DNA from: Clostridiales bacterium
GTDB taxonomy: Bacteria > Bacillota > Clostridia > Lachnospirales > Lachnospiraceae
NCBI GenBank assembly: GCA_020859985.1
Contig: JAJBVD010000086.1
Coordinates: 1-64,000, forward strand
Length of the DNA: 64,000 bases
Reading direction: 5' to 3'
Shown here: positions 8,273 to 17,519 of the stretch, piece by piece
Layout of the letters: every line of letters begins with the position of its first letter
Position numbering within the stretch: position 1 is the first letter of the stretch
The notes under the pieces: model-generated
The model's input: the letters and a program-made list of their open reading frames with translations, nothing else
The model's database searches: none
Told to the model about the DNA's origin: nothing
Position numbers and translations under genes: made by a program

Positions 8273-9562
8273 ATGCCGGGGAAATTGATTGAGAAAGTCA
8301 GATGCTCTTTCTGCAACAAGACAGAGGATCAGGTACGGAAGCTGATCGCAGGCCCGAACGGGGTATACATCTGCGATGAATGTATTGACATCTGCTCGGA
8401 GATCGTAGAGGAAGAGCTGGCGGAGGAGTATCTGGGCGATGATCCGGATGCGATCAATCTGCTTAAGCCGGCTCAGATCAAGGAATTTCTGGATGATTAT
8501 GTGATCGGGCAGGATGCAGCGAAGAAAGCGCTCTCTGTAGCGGTTTACAACCATTATAAAAGAATTACCAGCGGAAAATATCTGGATGTGGAGCTTCAGA
8601 AGAGCAATATTCTGATGCTGGGACCGACCGGCTGCGGCAAGACGCTGCTTGCGCAGACGCTCGCCCGCCTTTTGAATGTTCCGTTTGCGATCGCGGACGC
8701 GACTGCTCTGACGGAGGCCGGTTATGTCGGTGAAGACGTAGAGAATATCCTGCTGAAGATCATTCAGGCTGCGGATTATGATATCGAGAAAGCGGAACAC
8801 GGAATTATTTATATCGATGAAATAGACAAGATCACCCGCAAGTCGGAGAACGCCTCGATCACGAGGGATGTTTCCGGTGAAGGTGTACAGCAGGCGCTTT
8901 TGAAGATCCTGGAAGGAACGGTTGCTTCTGTACCGCCGCAGGGTGGAAGAAAGCATCCGCATCAGGAGCTTCTGCAGATTGATACGACGAATATCCTGTT
9001 TATCTGCGGCGGAGCCTTTGAAGGGCTGGATAAGATTATTGAGTCCCGTATGGATCGAAAGGGCATTGGGTTCGGTTCAGAGCTGACGCAGAAGAGCGAC
9101 CGCAATGTCGGCGAAGTGCTTAAAGAGGCTTTGCCGGAGGACTTTATCAAGTTTGGCATGATACCTGAGTTTATGGGCCGTGTGCCCGTGGTGGTCTCTC
9201 TGGAAGAGCTTGACCGGGATGCTCTGATCCGCATCCTGACAGAGCCGAAGAACGCGATCATCAAGCAGTATCAGGGCCTTTTCGGACTGGACGATGTGGA
9301 GCTGACTTTTACGCCGGAGGCGATTGAGGCGATCGCGGATCGGACGATTAAGAGGAAGACGGGAGCAAGAGGCCTTCGTGCCATCATGGAGACAGCGATG
9401 ATGGATATCATGTTCCGGATTCCGTCTGACAGCACGATAGCGACCTGTCTTGTGACGAAAGAGACGATAGAGGGCACCGGAGAACCGGAGCTGACCTATC
9501 GCACAGAGGAAATGACGCCGAGGAGAAAACGCAGATTCGGGTTTGTGGAGGCATCGGCTTGA
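8273..9562 (+). CDS. clpX: ClpX, AAA+ unfoldase of the ClpXP protease
   Basis: Recognises, unfolds and feeds substrates to ClpP. An N-terminal four-cysteine zinc-binding domain (CSFC...CDEC) spans residues ~11-45. The Walker A motif GPTGCGKT begins at residue 117, the pore loop GYVGEDVE follows, and Walker B reads [12 protein letters not shown]-terminal small AAA domain completes the family-normal 429 residues. The 3' end overlaps the lon start by four bases (TTGA), and the lon ribosome binding site lies inside clpX, indicating translational coupling. Confidence 0.97.
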   Translation: MPGKLIEKVRCSFCNKTEDQVRKLIAGPNGVYICDECIDICSEIVEEELAEEYLGDDPDAINLLKPAQIKEFLDDYVIGQDAAKKALSVAVYNHYKRITSGKYLDVELQKSNILMLGPTGCGKTLLAQTLARLLNVPFAIADATALTEAGYVGEDVENILLKIIQAADYDIEKAEHGIIYIDEIDKITRKSENASITRDVSGEGVQQALLKILEGTVASVPPQGGRKHPHQELLQIDTTNILFICGGAFEGLDKIIESRMDRKGIGFGSELTQKSDRNVGEVLKEALPEDFIKFGMIPEFMGRVPVVVSLEELDRDALIRILTEPKNAIIKQYQGLFGLDDVELTFTPEAIEAIADRTIKRKTGARGLRAIMETAMMDIMFRIPSDSTIATCLVTKETIEGTGEPELTYRTEEMTPRRKRRFGFVEASA

Positions 9563-12033
9563 ATCTAAGAGAGACAGACATGGGAGACATGGTAAGAAAT
9601 ATGCCGGTATTGCCGCTTCGCGGTCTGACCGTATTTCCGACAATGGTTGTCAGCTTTGATATCAGTCGGGAATTGTCGATCCGTGCCGTGGAGGCAGCAA
9701 TGGAGGCGGATCAGACTTTATTTATAGTGACACAGAAGGACCCGGATATGAACAATCCGGGTCTGCGAGATTTATATGGAACCGGTGTGATAGCGAAAGT
9801 CCAGAATGTGGCGAAGCTGCCAAAGCAGCTGGTGCGTGTCAGGATTGAAGGATTGATGCGCGGCTGTTTGTGTCTGGAGGCGCCTTATGAGACGGCTGCG
9901 GAACGAAAAACAGAGGCGGGTAGAGAATCTGCGCTTGACAGAGAGATGGATTCAGATAAAGAGACCGCCGCATCGGAGCCGGATACTTTGAAAGCTAAGA
10001 GCCCGGTGGTCAGGGAAGCTGTGAAGAATGAGGATTGTCTGCGGGCACAGGTAGCACTTCTGGAGGATGAGCCGGTTGATTACGATGAGATCCTTTGGGA
10101 AGCGATGGCGCGGGGGCTGAAGGATCAGCTGATGCGCTACGGTCAGCTGAATCAGAAGTTTGGCAAGGAGACGGTACCCAGACTGCTGGCGATTAACGAT
10201 CTGGAGAAACTTGTGATGACAGCCTGTGTACATATTCCGCTGCATTATGAGAGCCGTCAGCAGCTTCTTGAGGCAAAGGATGTATTGGAACGCTGCAATC
10301 TCTTAAGCACGTTTATTGTGCGTGAGATCAGCATTCTTGAGGTGCAGAACGAGATTCAGCAGAAGGTGAAGGCACGCGTGGATAAGAACCAGCGGGAATA
10401 TGTGCTGCGGGAGCAGGTGCGCGTGATTCAGGAAGAGTTAGGTGAGGATTCGCTTCTTGCGGATGTGCGCCATTATGAGGAGGCAGCTGAAAAGCTTGCC
10501 GCGCCGGATGCTGTGAAGGAAAAGATTCACAAAGAGGCGGAACGCTTAAAAACGATCGGTACGAATTCTGCGGAGAGTCCGGTACTGCGCAGCTATGTGG
10601 AGACACTTCTCGAGCTTCCATGGGATAAGGCGTCCGCAGATTGCCACGACCTGAAAAAAGCGAGAAAGATTCTGGATGAGGATCATTATGGTCTGGAAAA
10701 GGTAAAAGAGCGTATTTTGGAGTTTCTTGCGGTGCGCTCTCTGACGGAAAAGGGCGACAGCCCAATCATCTGTCTCGTGGGGCCTCCGGGGACGGGAAAG
10801 ACCTCTATAGCACAGTCTATTGCACGGGCACTGGATAAAAAGTTTGTGCGGATCAGTTTGGGCGGCGTGCGGGACGAGGCCGAGATCCGCGGACACCGCC
10901 GCACCTACGTCGGCGCGATGCCGGGGCGGATTGCGGACGGCCTGAAGCAGGCAGGGGTAAAAAATCCGCTGATGCTTCTGGACGAGATCGACAAGGTGAG
11001 CAGTGACTACAAGGGCGATACCTCCGCGGCGCTGCTTGAAGTGCTGGACTCTGAGCAGAATTACCGGTTCCGCGACAACTATGTCGAGCTGCCGCTGGAT
11101 CTTTCTGAGGTGCTGTTCCTTGCAACAGCAAATGATGCGCATGCCATTCCTAGACCATTGCTTGACCGGATGGAGATCATCGAGGTGACGAGCTACACGG
11201 CGAATGAGAAGCTGCATATTGCGCGAGAGCACCTGATGAAAAAGCAGCTTGCGCATAACGGATTGAAAAAAAGTCAGCTGACCATCACGAAATCTGCGAT
11301 GGAGTCTGTGATCGAGGGTTATACAAAGGAAGCGGGTGTCCGCCAGCTGGAGCGCAGGATCGGTGAGATCTGCCGGAAGGCGGCGCTGGAGATTTTGGAG
11401 GATGGCGCCATTTCTGTGAAGGTGACGAACCGGAATCTGGAGAAGTATCTCGGACGGAAACACAGTCAGATTCTGAAGCGGAATAAAAAGAACGATGTCG
11501 GTATCGTGCGCGGTCTTGCATGGACGAGCGTCGGCGGGGATACGCTGCAGATTGAAGTGAATACGATGCCTGGAAAGGGAGAGTTTTTGCTGACCGGCCA
11601 GCTTGGCGATGTGATGAAGGAATCCGCACGGACGGCGATCAGCTATGTGCGTTCGCTTGGCACGGAATATCAGATCGATCCGGAATTTTTTACGAAAAAT
11701 GATATACACATCCATATTCCGGAAGGAGCGGTGCCGAAAGACGGTCCTTCGGCCGGTATCACGATGGCGACAGCCATCCTCTCCGCGATCACGCAGCTTC
11801 CGGTGCGCGCTGATGTGGCGATGACTGGTGAGATTACCCTGCGCGGGCGGGTGCTTGCGATCGGCGGGCTGAAAGAGAAGCTGCTCGCGGCAAAGCAGGC
11901 GGGCATCACCACAGTGCTGGTGCCGGCTGAGAATAAGCCTGATGTTGAGGAGATTCAGAATGAGATCAAGGATGGCCTGAAGCTGAAATATGTCAGCTCG
12001 ATGCCGGAGGTCTTGAAGGAAGCGCTGGCGTGA
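9559..12033 (+). CDS. lon: ATP-dependent Lon protease
   Basis: Lon degrades damaged and regulatory proteins. The LonN substrate-binding domain spans roughly 1-255, then a coiled region, the AAA+ domain with GPPGTGKT and [10 protein letters not shown], and the C-terminal S16 protease domain. The catalytic dyad is present: Ser731 in KDGPSAG and Lys774 in GGLKEK. The TTG start at 9559 is preferred because GGAGG inside the clpX end lies seven bases upstream. Odd: residues ~112-160 are a hydrophilic Glu/Lys/Asp-rich insertion within the N domain, making the protein (824 residues) slightly longer than usual. Confidence 0.96.
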   Translation: MNLRETDMGDMVRNMPVLPLRGLTVFPTMVVSFDISRELSIRAVEAAMEADQTLFIVTQKDPDMNNPGLRDLYGTGVIAKVQNVAKLPKQLVRVRIEGLMRGCLCLEAPYETAAERKTEAGRESALDREMDSDKETAASEPDTLKAKSPVVREAVKNEDCLRAQVALLEDEPVDYDEILWEAMARGLKDQLMRYGQLNQKFGKETVPRLLAINDLEKLVMTACVHIPLHYESRQQLLEAKDVLERCNLLSTFIVREISILEVQNEIQQKVKARVDKNQREYVLREQVRVIQEELGEDSLLADVRHYEEAAEKLAAPDAVKEKIHKEAERLKTIGTNSAESPVLRSYVETLLELPWDKASADCHDLKKARKILDEDHYGLEKVKERILEFLAVRSLTEKGDSPIICLVGPPGTGKTSIAQSIARALDKKFVRISLGGVRDEAEIRGHRRTYVGAMPGRIADGLKQAGVKNPLMLLDEIDKVSSDYKGDTSAALLEVLDSEQNYRFRDNYVELPLDLSEVLFLATANDAHAIPRPLLDRMEIIEVTSYTANEKLHIAREHLMKKQLAHNGLKKSQLTITKSAMESVIEGYTKEAGVRQLERRIGEICRKAALEILEDGAISVKVTNRNLEKYLGRKHSQILKRNKKNDVGIVRGLAWTSVGGDTLQIEVNTMPGKGEFLLTGQLGDVMKESARTAISYVRSLGTEYQIDPEFFTKNDIHIHIPEGAVPKDGPSAGITMATAILSAITQLPVRADVAMTGEITLRGRVLAIGGLKEKLLAAKQAGITTVLVPAENKPDVEEIQNEIKDGLKLKYVSSMPEVLKEALA

Positions 12034-12144
12034 AGTAGCCTTTGCCAGTGCAGATGAGCCTTATACTCAGGCGGGGGTTAAAACAAATTGCAGGTATCAG
12101 CGGCGCCGCTGATGCCGCGGTAAAAGAAGGGAGGAGACTGGGAT

Positions 12145-12762
12145 ATGATTATCAAAAGCGCGGCACTGGAGACTGTCTGCGGCATTACGAGCAAGCTTCC
12201 GCAGACGATATATCCTGAGGTTGCTTTTGCCGGAAAATCGAATGTCGGCAAATCTTCCCTGATCAATACACTGATGAACCGCAAGTCTCTGGCGCGTACC
12301 AGTTCGCAGCCTGGAAAGACGCAGACCATCAATTTTTATAATATCAACAGTCAGATTTATCTGGTCGACCTGCCGGGGTATGGTTACGCAAAGGTACCGC
12401 AGTCGGAAAAGGAAAAATGGGGGAAGATGATCGAGCGCTATCTGCACACATCGTCGCAGCTGAAAGCGGTGTTTCTCCTGATTGATATCCGGCATGAGCC
12501 GGGAGCGAACGATAAGACGATGTATGAGTGGATCTGCGCGAACGGCTATGAGCCGATCATACTGGCGACCAAGCTCGATAAGATTAAGCGCAGTCAGGTA
12601 CAGAAGCAGCAGAAAATCCTGCGCGAGGGTCTGGAGCTTCGCCCGGGGACAAAGCTGATTCCGTTTTCCTCTCAGACCGGACAGGGCAGGGAGGAAGTGT
12701 GGCATCTGATTGAGGAGCTTTGTTTTTCTCAGGGAAACTCATCAGAGGAAATGGCAGAGTAA
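12145..12762 (+). CDS. engB: Ribosome biogenesis GTP-binding protein EngB/YsxC
   Basis: Essential-type GTPase needed for 50S ribosomal subunit assembly. G motifs in order: GKSNVGKSSL (G1), DLPGYGYAKV (G3), TKLDK (G4) and the SSQTG region (G5). At 205 residues it is full length. GGGAGGAGA lies upstream of the ATG. It is the last gene of the tig-lon cluster; a long inverted repeat follows and rpsT converges from the other side. Confidence 0.95.
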   Translation: MIIKSAALETVCGITSKLPQTIYPEVAFAGKSNVGKSSLINTLMNRKSLARTSSQPGKTQTINFYNINSQIYLVDLPGYGYAKVPQSEKEKWGKMIERYLHTSSQLKAVFLLIDIRHEPGANDKTMYEWICANGYEPIILATKLDKIKRSQVQKQQKILREGLELRPGTKLIPFSSQTGQGREEVWHLIEELCFSQGNSSEEMAE

Positions 12763-12788
12763 AAATTCATTCGCTGAAGGCGAGTTTT

Positions 12789-12839
12789 GCATGAAAAAAC
12801 CGCAGTCACGTGACGGTGCGACTGCGGTTCTTTCATGCG
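12789..12839. terminator. Long inverted repeat, bidirectional terminator between engB and rpsT
   Basis: GCATGAAA plus ACCGCAGTC on the left pair with GACTGCGGT plus TTTCATGC on the right around a 12-base loop. Short A and T runs flank the inner stem, so it could work on both strands. It sits between convergent genes. Confidence 0.7.
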
Positions 12840-12927
12840 CAGAGCTACGTAAGAATTTTTCCAGCTATTGCTGGGTGCAGTTCGCGCGGCGAGTAGGGAC
12901 AATCACCCTGCTCGATTTCGTACATTC

Positions 12928-12954
12928 GTAACTGTTCAGTACCTTCACAGTTAC
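12928..12954 (-). repeat. 27-bp palindromic dispersed repeat, copy 1
   Basis: GTAACTG and CAGTTAC arms flank 13 bases. The same 27-base unit recurs at 58240 and 63082 with one to three changes, in the opposite orientation. Here it lies just downstream of rpsT, and GTAC repeats outside the arms extend the pairing. Confidence 0.75.
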
Positions 12955-12988
12955 GTACATTTTTTAATACAGCAGCGATAGTCTGTAC

Positions 12989-13252
12989 TTAGGCCATAGC
13001 ACTGACTGCTTTCGCAAGACGGGAAACTTTTCTCGCTGCGTTGTTCTTGTGATAAACGCCCTTGGTAGCAGCCTTATCAATGGTAGAAGTAGCAGCCAGC
13101 AGAGCCGCCTCAGCTGCAGCCTTATCGTTAGCCGCAACAGCTGCTTCTACTTTTTTCATCGCGGTCTTCACAGAAGACTTGATGGCTTTATTTTTGTCAT
13201 GTCTCTTCTGGGAGACAAGGATTCTCTTCTTCGCAGATTTAATATTTGCCAA
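12989..13252 (-). CDS. rpsT: Small ribosomal subunit protein S20
   Basis: Primary 16S rRNA-binding protein of the 30S subunit, 87 residues as usual. The N terminus ANIKSAKKRILVSQKR and the Lys/Ala-rich helices with KGVYHKNNAARKVSRL are diagnostic. The start is a TTG at 13252: GGGAGG ends eight bases upstream and the protein then begins exactly at the conserved (M)ANIKSAKKR. A longer frame adds 24 residues that do not fit. A rare initiation codon may limit synthesis, as for S20 in other bacteria. A consensus promoter lies about 80 bases upstream. Confidence 0.96.
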   Translation of the reverse strand: MANIKSAKKRILVSQKRHDKNKAIKSSVKTAMKKVEAAVAANDKAAAEAALLAATSTIDKAATKGVYHKNNAARKVSRLAKAVSAMA

Positions 13253-13330
13253 CTCGAACACCTCCCTGCTTTTTAAGATTTCATTGTTTTGTAAAACGGA
13301 CACGGTCGTTTTCTTTAAACACACTCAACT

Positions 13331-13359
13331 ATATTAGTCCAATCGGGGAATCCTGTCAA
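13331..13359 (-). promoter_or_regulatory. Sigma-A promoter of rpsT
   Basis: On the minus strand TTGACA (13359-13354) and TAATAT (13336-13331) are 17 bases apart. It is divergent from the promoter at 13375 with only 15 bases between the two -35 boxes. Confidence 0.85.
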
Positions 13360-13374
13360 GAATTATTTCCGCCA

Positions 13375-13403
13375 TTGACAGAGAAAAGTGTCGATAGTAA
13401 AAT
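13375..13403 (+). promoter_or_regulatory. Sigma-A promoter upstream of the tandem repeats and rarD
   Basis: TTGACA (13375-13380) and TAAAAT (13398-13403) are 17 bases apart. Transcription from here would carry the five-copy 25-bp repeat in a ~160-base leader before rarD. Confidence 0.75.
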
Positions 13404-13442
13404 GAGAAAAACGGTTACTGATCTGCGGCATGATGTTCAGCA

Positions 13443-13567
13443 ATCGTAGTAAGCTGTTAATGAGGAAATCGTGATAAGCTGTTAATGAGGAAATCGTGAT
13501 AAGCTGTTATTGAGGGAATCGTGGTAAGCTGCGAATGAGGGAATCGTGGTAAGCTGCAAATGAGGAG
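13443..13567 (+). repeat. Five tandem copies of a 25-bp repeat in the rarD leader
   Basis: AATCGTGATAAGCTGTTAAT plus GAGGA repeats at exactly 25-base steps (ATCGT at 13443, 13468, 13493, 13518, 13543), diverging slightly across copies. Each of the inner copies contains ATG AGG AAA/GAA TCG TGA, a four-codon mini-frame followed by in-frame stops. The last copy supplies the GAGGAG ribosome binding site of rarD. Confidence 0.85.
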
Positions 13568-13571
13568 AATT

Positions 13572-14474
13572 ATGAAAAAGACAGTATGGGGATCGTTGGG
13601 CGTGGCGGCAGCTTACGTCTGCTGGGGTGTGCTGACCGTTTTCTGGAATCTGCTGGGAAAAGTCAATTCTGTGTATGTGCTTTCACAGCGGATCATCTGG
13701 TCAATGGTGTTCATGGGGATTTTTATCGCCGCGACCGGGAAATGGAAGGAGATCGCTCCGGTTTTCCGGAACCGAAAACAGCTGGCGACGTGCTTTATAT
13801 GCGGGATACTGATCACGATCAACTGGGGCGTATATATTTTTGCTGTCAGCAGCGCGCATGTGCTGGATGCGAGTCTCGGATATTTTATCGAACCGGTACT
13901 GGTAGGCGCGATCGGGATGCTGCTTTTCAGAGAACGTCCCAGCCGGATGGAAAGGATCACATTTTTGTTTGCGCTGATCGGCGTGGCGTACATGATCGTG
14001 CGGACGAGGACGGTCCCGATGCTGGCTTTGCTGATATCCGGGTCATTCGCCCTGTACGGTGCGCTCAAGAAAAATCTGGACATTTCGCCTTACGCGTCGT
14101 TGTTTATGGAAACACTCTGTATGACGCCGTTTGCGTTGCTTTTTGCGCTCTGGGCGGATCATGCCGGGATGGGAAGCATCGGGGTGCTTTCCGGAACGGG
14201 GTTTCTGCTGCTTCCCGCATGCGGGATCATTACCTCCGTGCCGCTTTTGCTGTTCAACATCGGGGTAAAGGAAATTCCTTATTATATATCAGGCATTTTG
14301 ATGTACATCAATCCGACGCTGCAGTTCCTGATGGGGCTTTTTTACTTCCATGAGGAACTGGATACAAATCGTTTGGTCGCGTTTTGCTTTATCTGGTTCG
14401 GCATTCTTTTTACGGTGGCGGATCATGTGGGACAGAGCCGGAAGAATTATAAAGCGGGGCAGAGCAAAATTTGA
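13572..14474 (+). CDS. rarD: RarD-type EamA/DMT family transporter
   Basis: Drug/metabolite superfamily permease of about 300 residues with ten hydrophobic segments in two EamA-like halves. Segments such as YVCWGVLTVFWNLL, ITINWGVYIFAV and ASLGYFIEPVL match the RarD subfamily, whose name comes from chloramphenicol sensitivity but whose physiological substrate is unclear. The ATG at 13572 is preferred over 13560 because GAGGAG lies inside the longer reading, six bases before 13572. It is preceded by the 25-bp tandem repeats, suggesting leader-based control. Confidence 0.88.
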   Translation: MKKTVWGSLGVAAAYVCWGVLTVFWNLLGKVNSVYVLSQRIIWSMVFMGIFIAATGKWKEIAPVFRNRKQLATCFICGILITINWGVYIFAVSSAHVLDASLGYFIEPVLVGAIGMLLFRERPSRMERITFLFALIGVAYMIVRTRTVPMLALLISGSFALYGALKKNLDISPYASLFMETLCMTPFALLFALWADHAGMGSIGVLSGTGFLLLPACGIITSVPLLLFNIGVKEIPYYISGILMYINPTLQFLMGLFYFHEELDTNRLVAFCFIWFGILFTVADHVGQSRKNYKAGQSKI

Positions 14475-14622
14475 TCAGAGAAAACTGATTGCAGAAAAAC
14501 GGATTAAAGAAAACGGATTACAGAAGCAACCGTTCCGATGCGGGAAGTCCGGAAAAGATGAAATATCCGGAAACTGCATAAAAAGAAACTTCTAAATAAA
14601 AAATGAGAGAGAGGACAATAAG

Positions 14623-15906
14623 ATGAGTGATTACAAGCTGGGAACACGCTGTGTGCAGGGCGGCTACACGCCAGGAAATGGCGAGCCGCGTCAGATACCA
14701 ATCGTGCAGTCGACGACGTTCCGCTATGCGACGAGCGAGGACATGGGAAAGCTGTTTGATCTGGAGGCGAGCGGATATTTTTATTCACGCCTGCAGAATC
14801 CGACCAATGATATGGTGGCGGCGAAGATCACGGAGCTGGAGGGCGGCACAGCCGGTATGCTGACGTCATCCGGACAGGCGGCGAATTTCTTTGCCCTGTT
14901 CAATATCTGCGAATGCGGCGATCACATTGTCGCGTCGTCAAGTATTTACGGCGGCACATTCAATCTGATCTCGGTCACGATGGCGAAGATGGGGATCACG
15001 GCGACGTTCGTTAGCCCCGATGCGAGCGAGGAGGAGCTGGATGCTGCTTTCCGTCCGAACACAAAGGCGGTCTTTGGCGAGACAATCGCGAATCCGGCGC
15101 TGACCGTACTGGATATTGAGAAATTTGCGAAGGCGGCGCACGCGCACGGCGTACCGCTGATCGTGGATAACACGTTCCCGACACCGGTCAACTGCCGGCC
15201 GTTTGAGTGGGGCGCGGATATCGTCACGCACTCGACAACGAAGTATATGGACGGCCACGGAGCGGCGTTAGGCGGCGCGATCATTGACCATGGAGTTTTT
15301 GACTGGATGGCGCATGCGGAGAAATTTCCGGGGCTTTGTACGCCGGATGAGAGCTACCATGGGATTACCTACGCGGAGAAGTTTGGTAAAGAAGGCGCAT
15401 TTATCACCAAGTGCACTTCGCAGCTGATGCGTGATTTCGGCTCCATGCAGTCCCCGCAGAACGCCTTTATCCTGAACCTCGGGCTGGAATCACTGCATGT
15501 GCGCATGCCGAAGCATGTGGAGAATGCACAGGCGGTGGCGGAATTCCTGTACAGCCATCCGAAGGTGGCGTACGTGAATTATTCCGGACTTCCCACAGAT
15601 AAATATTATGCGGTGGCGCAGAAATACCTGCCGAACGGCGGCTGCGGCGTTGTATCCTTTGGTTTAAAGGGCGGACGCGAGGCGGCATCAATCTTCATGC
15701 GCGAGCTGAAGCTGGGCGCGATCGAGACACATGTGGCGGACGCGCGTACCTGCTGTCTGAATCCGGCGACCAGTACGCACCGCCAGATGAACGATGAACA
15801 GCTTAAGGAAGCGGGCGTGCCAGCGGAGCTGATCCGCATCAGCTTGGGACTGGAAGATAAGGAGGACCTGATCGCGGATATCTCGAATGCATTAGATGCA
15901 ATCTGA
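14623..15906 (+). CDS. metY: O-acetylhomoserine sulfhydrylase (MetY-type PLP enzyme)
   Basis: Cys/Met metabolism PLP-dependent enzyme, 427 residues, the length of the MetY/O-acetylhomoserine aminocarboxypropyltransferase branch. It likely makes homocysteine from O-acetylhomoserine and sulfide. The PLP-binding lysine is Lys207 in HSTTKYMDGHG; SSGQAANFFALF and VDNTFPTPVNCRP are the cofactor-facing segments. The C-terminal HRQMNDEQLKEAGVPAELIRISLGLED is typical. No SAM riboswitch or T-box could be recognised in the ~150 bases upstream. A terminator hairpin follows. Confidence 0.93.
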   Translation: MSDYKLGTRCVQGGYTPGNGEPRQIPIVQSTTFRYATSEDMGKLFDLEASGYFYSRLQNPTNDMVAAKITELEGGTAGMLTSSGQAANFFALFNICECGDHIVASSSIYGGTFNLISVTMAKMGITATFVSPDASEEELDAAFRPNTKAVFGETIANPALTVLDIEKFAKAAHAHGVPLIVDNTFPTPVNCRPFEWGADIVTHSTTKYMDGHGAALGGAIIDHGVFDWMAHAEKFPGLCTPDESYHGITYAEKFGKEGAFITKCTSQLMRDFGSMQSPQNAFILNLGLESLHVRMPKHVENAQAVAEFLYSHPKVAYVNYSGLPTDKYYAVAQKYLPNGGCGVVSFGLKGGREAASIFMRELKLGAIETHVADARTCCLNPATSTHRQMNDEQLKEAGVPAELIRISLGLEDKEDLIADISNALDAI

Positions 15907-16028
15907 TGCCACCAGAGTCGAAAGGTCAGGAATGGAACGCTTGCGGTCCGATTCATGACCTTGGGATCCGAAGGCAGCATCAAATGAAAATATATTAACC
16001 TGTATCATGGAACGGCAGATTATAAAGT

Positions 16029-16070
16029 GTGGCAGAACCTTTGAGAAAACGAAGATTCTGCCACTTTTTT
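16029..16070 (+). terminator. Rho-independent terminator after metY
   Basis: GTGGCAGAA (16029-16037) pairs with TTCTGCCAC (16056-16064), followed by six T. Between it and the metY stop another imperfect stem (AAGGTCA 15922 with TGACCTT 15956) is visible without a T run. The 337-base gap from metY to the GntR gene holds only these stems, the promoter and the operator. Confidence 0.85.
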
Positions 16071-16091
16071 CTTATGATTATCTTAACATGG

Positions 16092-16120
16092 TTGACGCAT
16101 CAAATGTCCTGTGTTATGGT
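16092..16120 (+). promoter_or_regulatory. Sigma-A promoter of the GntR/ABC operon
   Basis: TTGACG (16092-16097) and TATGGT (16115-16120) are 17 bases apart. The palindromic operator begins four bases after the -10 box and would cover the start point. Confidence 0.8.
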
Positions 16121-16123
16121 TCG

Positions 16124-16148
16124 AGTGTACTAAGAATGCTAGTACACT
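16124..16148. promoter_or_regulatory. Palindromic operator, probable autoregulatory site of the GntR regulator
   Basis: AGTGTACTA (16124-16132) and TAGTACACT (16140-16148) form a perfect 9-base inverted repeat with a 7-base spacer. Position over the expected transcription start and the GTAC-type half sites fit YtrA-subfamily GntR repressors. Binding here would switch off the operon. Confidence 0.75.
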
Positions 16149-16243
16149 TGAAAACATTGGACGGAGCATGGATTCGTTCCCGGGCTGGGCGGACGAGCGT
16201 GCATGCCTCCAGGTGTGACTGGCAGGAAAAGAGGTGGGAAGCT

Positions 16244-16630
16244 ATGATTGGTATTGACCTGCAGAATCGCAAACCGATCTATGAACAGATCACAGAGCGG
16301 TTTGAGACTCTGATCGTGAACGGCGTTTTAGAACCGGACAGTCAGATGCCGTCGGTGCGCTCCCTCGCGATGGAGCTCTCCATCAATCCCAACACGATAC
16401 AAAAGGCCTACAGCATGCTGGAGCAGCAGGGCTATATCTATCCGGTCAAAGGCCGGGGAAATTTTGTGTCAGGCAATGGCGCTTTGATGAAACAGAAAAA
16501 GCAGGAGAGCGTGTTCCAGTCCCTGAACGAGCTGGTGCAGAAGGGGAAGGAACTGGATATCGCGTGTGAAGATTTTCTGGAAAAGGCCAGAAAATATTAT
16601 GAGGAGGGGAGCGGGTATGATACGAATTGA
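16244..16630 (+). CDS. GntR family regulator, YtrA subfamily
   Basis: A 128-residue repressor with an N-terminal winged helix-turn-helix (IYEQITERFETLIVNG, then SVRSLAMELSINPNTIQKAYSML) and a short helical C-terminal dimerisation tail, the YtrA layout without a large ligand domain. GAGGTGGGAAG precedes the ATG at 16244; the open frame extends upstream but through the operator and promoter. Its last 14 bases overlap the next gene, so the regulator and ATPase are translationally coupled. Likely represses its own ABC operon. Confidence 0.9.
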   Translation: MIGIDLQNRKPIYEQITERFETLIVNGVLEPDSQMPSVRSLAMELSINPNTIQKAYSMLEQQGYIYPVKGRGNFVSGNGALMKQKKQESVFQSLNELVQKGKELDIACEDFLEKARKYYEEGSGYDTN

Positions 16631-17519
16631 ACAGGTAACAAAGCGGTTCGACGATATTATGGCGCTCGGCGGAGTGAACGCCGAAATCGTGGAGAACTGC
16701 ATTTTTGGTCTGGTGGGCACCAATGGAGCGGGCAAGAGCACGCTGCTGCGCGTGATCGCCGGGGTGTTGAAGCCGGAAGAGGGACAGGTGCTGGTTGACG
16801 ATGTTCCGGTGTGGGAGAGCGTACAGGCGAAGAGCCGGATCTGCTTTATCCCGGATACGGCGATGTTTTTTTCCAATGCTACCGCTGATGTGATGCGGGA
16901 TTATTACCGGGTGGTCTATCCGAAATTTGACGCGGAGCGGTTTGATGATCTTTTGGGGAAATTTGATCTGGATCCGAAACGCAAGCTGTCAACATTTTCC
17001 AAGGGGATGAAAAAGCAGGTATCCGTGCTGCTCGGCATTTGCGCGAATACGGATTATCTGCTCTGCGATGAGACATTTGACGGGCTGGATCCTGTGATGC
17101 GGCAGACGGTCAAGAGCCTGTTCGCCGCAGAGATCCTGAATCGGAAATTTACGCCGGTGATCGCCTCGCACAGCCTGCGGGAGATTGAGGACATCTGTGA
17201 TTTTGTCGGGCTGCTTCATAAGGGAGGCATCCTGTTTGCGAAGGACCTCGATGAGATGAAGCTGGGCATTCATAAGATTCAGTGCGTGATTCCGGATGAG
17301 ATAGAGGAAGCAGCACTGCTGGCTGAGCTGGAGGTTCTGCAAAAGGAGAAGCGCGGGTCGCTGCTCACGATCGTCGTGCGCGGCAGCTATGATGAGATCA
17401 ACTGGAAGATTCAGGCACGGCAGCCTCTGTTTTCGGAGATTCTGCCGCTGACGCTGGAGGAGATATTTATCAGTGAAACGGAGGTGGCCGGATATGACAT
17501 CAAAAATCTCGTTTTCTAA
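16617..17519 (+). CDS. ABC transporter ATP-binding protein (YtrB-like)
   Basis: Nucleotide-binding subunit of about 300 residues. Walker A is GTNGAGKST, the signature loop is FSKGMKKQ, and Walker B is YLLCDETFDGLDP followed by a SHSLREIED switch histidine. The C-terminal ~80 residues are the usual extension in BcrA/YtrB-type ATPases. ATG at 16617 overlaps the regulator end by 14 bases. It pairs with the permease beginning at 17494. Substrate unknown; relatives respond to cell-envelope antibiotics. Confidence 0.9.
   Translation: MIRIEQVTKRFDDIMALGGVNAEIVENCIFGLVGTNGAGKSTLLRVIAGVLKPEEGQVLVDDVPVWESVQAKSRICFIPDTAMFFSNATADVMRDYYRVVYPKFDAERFDDLLGKFDLDPKRKLSTFSKGMKKQVSVLLGICANTDYLLCDETFDGLDPVMRQTVKSLFAAEILNRKFTPVIASHSLREIEDICDFVGLLHKGGILFAKDLDEMKLGIHKIQCVIPDEIEEAALLAELEVLQKEKRGSLLTIVVRGSYDEINWKIQARQPLFSEILPLTLEEIFISETEVAGYDIKNLVF

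Noticed and set aside
10546-11715. Long minus-strand open frame inside lon
   Set aside because: Antisense of a strongly conserved coding region; its composition follows lon codons and no start signal is present.
13443-13567. CRISPR array
   Set aside because: The repeats are directly adjacent with no spacers, and no cas genes are in the window.
14475-14622. SAM riboswitch before metY
   Set aside because: No conserved SAM-I core or terminator/antiterminator pair is seen in this purine-rich 150-base gap.
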